A stretch of DNA of 64,000 bases, from positions 36,208,352-36,272,351 of the forward strand of contig CM066728.1 of assembly GCA_033961575.1 (NCBI GenBank). The letters are read 5' to 3'. The notes under the pieces were generated by a model. The model ran no database searches, was not told the origin of the DNA, and worked only from the letters and a program-made list of their open reading frames with translations. Shown here one piece after another: positions 58,960 to 64,000 of this stretch. The position numbers were made by a program, and so were the translations under genes. The DNA is from Aselliscus stoliczkanus (Eukaryota; Chordata; Mammalia; Chiroptera; Hipposideridae). Position 1 is the stretch's first letter, and every line of letters starts with the position of its first letter.

Positions 58960-59998
58960 TTAAAAAAACCCAACAAACAAAAACAAACAACCTGATTAAA
59001 AAATGAGTTAAAGTCCTTAATATACACCATACCAAAGAAGATGTACAGATGGCAAACAAGCATATGAAAAGATGCTCCACATTGTCTGTCATCAGGGAAA
59101 TGCAAATTACAAAAATGAAATATCACTACACTGATTAGAATGCCCCAAATCCCGAACACTGACAATACAAACACTGGCAGGGATGTGGTGGAACAGGTAG
59201 TTTCATTCATTGCTGGTGGGAATATAAAATGGTTCAGCCATTTTGGAAGATAGTTTGGTGGTTTCTTACAAATTGAACTACTCTTACTATACAATCTGGC
59301 AGTCATTTTACTTGTTATTCAAAGGAGTTGAAAACTTATGTTCACATGAAAATCTGCACTTGGATGTTTATAGCCACTTTATTTATAATTGCCAGAATTT
59401 GGAAGCAACCAAGATGTCCTTCAATAGGTGAATGGATTAATAAACTGAGGGACATCCAGACAGTAGAATACTATTCAGCACTGAAAATAAATGAGTTGTC
59501 TGTCATTGCCTTGAAAAGACATGGAGGAACCTTAAATGCATATTACGGAGTCAAAGAAGTCAATCTAAAAAGGTTACATTCTGTATTGTTCTAATTATAT
59601 GACATCTGGAAAAGGCAAAACTATGGAGAAAATGCAAACCTATGGAGACAGTGAAAAGATCAGTGGTTTCCAGAGATTGGGGTGGGGCAGGAAGGATGAA
59701 TAAGCAGAGCACAGGGGATTTTTAGGGAAGATAAAATACTCTATGATACCATAATGCATATCATTATATGTTCGTCCAATCCCACAGAATGTACAATACC
59801 TAGAATGAATCTTAACGGAAACTATGTTTTGTGGGTGACTGTGCTGTGTCAATGTAGGTCCATCAATGTATGTCCAAATCACCACTCTGGTGGAGAACAT
59901 TGGAAATGGGGGAGACTGTACATGGTGTGGAAGTAGGGGACCGTCCTCACAATTTTGCTGTGAACCTAAAACTTCTCTAAAAAACTAAAGTCTTAAAC
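58960..59998 (+). mobile_element. Old L1 ORF2 3' end and 3' UTR, sense
   Basis: Plus-strand order: 'atatgaaaagatgctccaca', 'catcagggaaatgcaaatta', 'caaacactggcagggatgtg', then 'atgttcacatgaaaatctgc' and 'aagatgtccttcaataggtg'. The 3' UTR includes 'gatcagtggtttccagagat'. This is the ORF2 C-terminus of an old L1. The frame 59328-59594 still reads 'IARIWKQPRCPSIGEWINKL' and 'TVEYYSALK'. 5'-truncated and degraded. Confidence 0.85.
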
Positions 59999-60625
59999 AA
60001 ATAAGCACACAACTCCTCAAACCTGCAAAGCTGAGTGGATGATTCTTCAGACTCAGTTTTTTGGGGGTGGGAAAGAGGGAGGTTTTAATATAATTTTGCA
60101 TAAGCTTTTATACAATATAGGAGTCTTTGATACCTGAGCGTTCTTATCAAGGTTCTATTTCACACGTCCAGTGACTGGAGAATTCAGTGTTGGCAAGGCA
60201 CCAACTGTATTTTGATTAGTTTGAAATGTTAAGAAATTCTGCCTTTTGTCGTAGCAAAATTTACTTGTTCGTTATTCTGCCTCTGCAGCTGTGTAGAATA
60301 AGTCTATATTTCCTGCCACGTAACAATATTTTAATAATTCAATAGAATTATACATCCTCAATGCCTTTGAAGGAATCCTTTTATATCTATGGTAAACCAG
60401 GAGATTATGTCTAGGTTTTATTGAACAGATATGTATTCTCTGAACAATTTTCATGTTTTACTTTCAGATCTCTATATTGACTGATTGGACACCAGTCAAA
60501 GTAAATATTGTCTCCAGGAACCATATCGAATGAGGCTTTACTCATTTCCCTTACAAAGGTGTCTATGAGTCAGAGTGAATAAAACTTGTGTTGTTTTTGA
60601 ACCAGCATAAAACGAATATTCTGGA
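59999..60625. other. No gene recognised
   Basis: AT-rich unique DNA. Confidence 0.4.
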
Positions 60626-60629
60626 AAGT

Positions 60630-60755
60630 CAGCTGACTCTGAGTGATGAACACACAATGTGATATATAGATGAAGTATTACAGAATTGCACACCTGAAAT
60701 CTATGTAACTTTGCTAACAATTGTCACCCAAATAAACTTAAAAAAAAAAAAGAAA
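60630..60755 (+). mobile_element. L1 3'-terminal fragment, sense
   Basis: 'gtgatgaacacacaatgtga', 'gcacacctgaaatctatgta', 'acaattgtcacccaaataaa' and an A tail are the terminal 125 bp of an L1. Severely 5'-truncated. Confidence 0.8.
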
Positions 60756-61735
60756 GGACATTGTATTGTGTTGTACATTAATTTTCCTTTTTTGTCTTTC
60801 TCTTTTTTCTCTTTTCCTTTTGTTACAAATTTACCTTTCTTTTTTCTTTATAAAATATAACAGAAACATATAAAGCCTTAATGCCCTATTCAACAAATAC
60901 ATATATCTCCAGGATTAAAAAAAAAAACTATTTTAAAAAACTGTTTTTATTGAACTTTGAGGATTTGGTTAGGTGGAAGGAAAGTCAGTATGAATTTATA
61001 GTTTGACAAAAGGTAATGAAATCCTAAGTTGCATAAACAGAGGAAGAGTGACTGGAAATAGAGAAATAACTGTATCTTTCTAGCTGCTGGTTAGACACAT
61101 CTAAAGTGTGTTCAGTATGGATATGATGCTCCTTGTGCTGGGCAGATAGTGTGGACAGGAGACAGCTCAGTCATGTTTCACCTCCTCTCATTATCATCGC
61201 TGGTGTCCACTCATAGGTAAATGAATGAATTGGAGGAAGTCTGGCAACCTCCCTGCTTTCTCCATGCCTGCTTCTCAGGGAAAGCATCCCAAGAATATGG
61301 AGAAGCAGTTGTCCCAGGCCTGTTCTCTGAGCTTGCTGTTCCGCTCTCTGTTTGCTATAGGAGTTTGGACTTTGTTTGAGTCTGGCCATTGGGCCCTATT
61401 GTTAGTATATCACCTCTATGCAAGACAGACTGTATGTGCTTTCCAGAGCCAAATGTTTCAGATTTGATAAACAGGAATTTTCAGATATCATGAAAAGGAA
61501 TCATCTAGAGGCAACTTCCTTGTCCTTGCTAAGGACTCAGCTGAAGGTGTCAGGGCAGGGAAGGTGCATGGGGAATGGGATGTATTGTCTTGGCAGGTCA
61601 TTTGGGTGAGAGGAAGGGAAGAAAAGACATGCCCTGGGGTGCAGTCCAATTCAGAGAGCTCTCTGAACCATGCTATGCCTAGACAGAGTTCTGATTTGGC
61701 ACCGGGATAGGAACCCATAACTCTGAGCCTGGTTC
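60756..61735. other. No gene recognised
   Basis: A C/T-rich piece (60778-60845) is followed by unique sequence. 61100-61720 is moderately GC-rich with short opposing open frames (60-80 codons) but no recognisable product. Confidence 0.4.
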
Positions 61736-61752
61736 AAGACTGTGAATTTCAG

Positions 61753-61934
61753 GAGTGGCCAGTTAGTTCTGGTGGTTATAGCACAGGCACATAACACCAA
61801 GGTTGCCAGTTCGATTCCCATAGGCCAAGGAAGTGCACCCTGCACAGCTAGATTGAAGACAACTACTTGACTTGGAGCTGATGGGTCCTGGAAAAACACA
61901 CTGTTCCCCAATAAAAATGTCTTTAAAAAAAAAA
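61753..61934 (+). mobile_element. VES-like tRNA-derived SINE
   Basis: A different SINE family from the others. The tRNA-like head 'gtggccagttagttctggtgg' is followed by 'aaggttgccagttcgattcc' (box B). A body 'tagattgaagacaactactt' leads to a 'tgttccccaataaaaatgtc' tail. The target duplication aag(a/g)ctgtga(a/t)tttcag is at 61736-61752 and 61935-61951. Such SINEs are characteristic of bats. Confidence 0.88.
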
Positions 61935-61951
61935 AAGGCTGTGATTTTCAG

Positions 61952-62525
61952 AAATACTCCTGGGACTCTGGTAAACTGTTCTATTAATACCTCTATGGAT
62001 AAAAGAGTATCATTGGCAATGGTACAGGGATACAGACTTAACTTGATGGCTGTGTTAGGCTTAAAAAACATGGTGTAGGGTCTGCAGAACAGATTTTTAC
62101 ATGATTGCAGGTCAGAAAACTATAATTTGATCTGGGGAATACTATCTGAGAAAAATAAGATGCTAAAGGTGGTCATATCAGTGATAAATTAGCTTTGCTT
62201 TCCAACGTATTGCATCATATTTATGCTAGACATCTCTTGGGAATACTTACCTGAACTCCCCACATTAACAAAATAAACTTGTTCAAAAATCCCAGTCTGT
62301 TAAAATCTGCTTTCCTGCTGGGTCCCTACATATTAGTGAGTTAATTTATCATGTCTTCATTAATTGTCATTTGATGACTTGTGTTTAGCGCTACTGAGCT
62401 GCGGTTAAAAGAATCTTAAGGAGGGAATAGGTGTGAGGAATGTCAGCTAGGTAACAGGCTGAAGGGGGAGAATTTTAGTGCCATTGGATCCATGTCATGT
62501 TGTCAACTGCTTACGTATCCTGAGA
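61952..62525. other. No gene recognised
   Basis: Unique AT-rich DNA between a SINE and an L1. Confidence 0.4.
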
Positions 62526-62527
62526 CA

Positions 62528-64000
62528 ATTTTTTTAATTTTTAATTTTTAATTTTTAATTAGTTTCAGGTGTACAACACAGTGCAATAGTTATACATTTT
62601 ACCCCTCAAAGTGACAACCCCCCACCCCCAATTCGCCACCCCACTCCCCCCCATATCATATATATCTATTACTCTTCCTCTGACTCTCTTCCACAGTATA
62701 ATCCACATCCCCTGACTATCTATATATATTCAATTACAGTAGGTATACCACCTCCGCTTTAGTAATACAGTGCAGTGATCAAACCTCTACTCCATCCATG
62801 AAATGATCTCTCTAACAAGACCTATGATCATCTGACATTTCACAGAATATTTACAACATTATTAATTATATTCCCCAAACTGTTTTTCCTATCACAGTGG
62901 CAATATTGTAGTTGCCTATTTTTGCTGTCTAATCCCTTCCCCTTCTCTCTCATCCCCATTCCCCTCCCAATTAGCAACCCTGATTTTTCCTCTATATCTA
63001 TGAGACAGTTTCTGTTTACTTTGCTCATTCATACAGTTTTTCAGATTCCACATATGAGTGAGATCATATGGTATTTGTCTTTCTCTGACTGACTTATTTC
63101 ACTTAACATAATAGTCTCTAGGTCCATCCATATCATTGCAAATGGTACGATTGCATTCTTCTTTATAGCGGAGTAATACTCCAATGTATAAATATACCAC
63201 AGTTTCTTAATCCAGTCATCTACTGATGGGCATTTTGGTTGTTTCCAAGTCTTAGCTATTGTAAATTGTGCTGCTATGAACATAGGGGTGCATAACTTTT
63301 TTTGAATAAGTGTCTTGGATTTTTCAGGATAAATACCTAGGAGTGGAATTGCTGGGTCAAACGGTAGCTCTATTTCCAGTTCTTTGAGATACCTCCATAC
63401 TGACTTCCATAGTGGCTGCACCAATCTGCAATCCCACCAACAGTGCAGCAGGGTCCCCTTTTCCCCACAGCCCCGCCAGCACTTGTTGTTTGTTGACTTA
63501 TTGATGATAGCCATTCTGACTGGAGTGAGGTGGTATCTCATGGTGGTTTTTATTTGCATTTCCCTAATGACCAGTGAGGTTGAACTTTTTTTCATATGCC
63601 TGTTGGCCATCATGTATGTCCTCTTTAGAGAAATGTCTCTTCATATCTTCTGCCCATTTTTTAATTGGGCTGTTTGTTTTTTTGGTGTTGAGTTTCATGA
63701 GTGTTTTATAAATTTTGGATATTAATCCCTTATCAGATATATCATTGGCAAATATATTCTCCTATTCAGTAGGCTTCCTTTTTGTTTTATTAATGGTTTC
63801 CTTTGTTGTGAAAAAACTTTTAAGTCTGATATAATCCCATACGTTCATTTTTTCTTTTACTTCCCTTGCCCGTAGTGATGTATCAGTAAAAATATTGCTT
63901 CGGGTAATGGCTGCAAATGTACTCCCTATATTTTCTTTTAGGATTTTTATGGTTTCATTTAAGTCTTTAATCCATTTTGAATTTGTTCTTATATAAGGCG
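62528..64000 (-). mobile_element. Young L1, 3' part, runs off the window
   Basis: An antisense L1 whose A tail appears as (AATTTTT)n at 62528-62561. The 3' UTR follows to about 63040, then ORF2 to the window edge. Relatively well preserved, with a 190-codon open ORF2 end. The 5' part lies beyond 64000. Confidence 0.92.
63041..63613 (-). pseudogene. L1 ORF2 C-terminal coding region
   Basis: 190 codons open on the minus strand. It contains the C-terminal zinc-knuckle-like region '[18 protein letters not shown]' (Cys and His pattern intact). '[19 protein letters not shown]', '[20 protein letters not shown]' and '[10 protein letters not shown]' follow. ORF2p supplies the endonuclease and reverse transcriptase for target-primed integration. 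This C-terminal domain binds RNA. Upstream coding sequence (63614-64000) continues in other frames, so at least one frameshift is present. Confidence 0.9.

Overview
This is mammalian nuclear DNA, most likely from a bat. The mammal-wide fossils MIR, L2 and MaLR/MLT1-type LTRs are all present. The younger layer consists of tRNA-derived SINEs with a GGCCGGCC-type head, a VES-like SINE, L1, and a mariner resembling the one shared by some bats, ruminants and insectivores. The SINE style points to horseshoe or leaf-nosed bats, but that is recognition from memory and tentative.

I find no intact protein-coding gene. Every sizeable open frame is an L1, mariner or retrovirus remnant, simple-sequence DNA, or unsupported. 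The window is therefore intergenic, or part of a very large intron. Two cellular genes are present only as dead retrocopies: BTG4 (about 12.5-13.2 kb, + strand) and KCTD1 (about 55.1-57.6 kb, - strand).

Layout: 0-5.4 kb holds MIR pieces, one LTR-like stretch and AT-rich unique DNA. From 5.4 to 11.3 kb is a four-layer nest: an old antisense L1, split by a younger internally deleted L1, which carries a SINE and a second L1 fragment. From 11.3 to 17 kb are short SINEs, the BTG4 retrocopy, a MIR and a probable ERV LTR. From 17.4 to 22.9 kb an ancient LINE-like repeat is split by a second copy of the same deleted L1, followed by a MITE-like element and a mariner. From 22.9 to 32 kb are MLT1-like and MST/MaLR-like LTR elements, MIR and L2. 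From 32.6 to 37.4 kb is a defective gammaretrovirus-like (ERV1) provirus with two LTRs and a 4-bp target duplication. From 37.4 to 50.5 kb are SINEs, a mariner fragment, three L1 fragments and several microsatellites. From 50.5 to 54.9 kb is unrecognised sequence with a perfect 22-bp-arm hairpin. The rest holds the KCTD1 retrocopy with a mariner in its 3' UTR, an old L1, a VES-like SINE and an L1 that runs off the right edge.

The most interesting signal is the pair of deleted L1s at 6.2-10.4 and 18.0-20.9 kb. Both join the same point in the ORF2 endonuclease region to the same point near the ORF2 C-terminus, while keeping ORF1, 5' UTR and a 3' UTR built from repeated monomers. This implies a half-L1 (HAL1-like) non-autonomous lineage. 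The three mariner copies likewise share one internal deletion.
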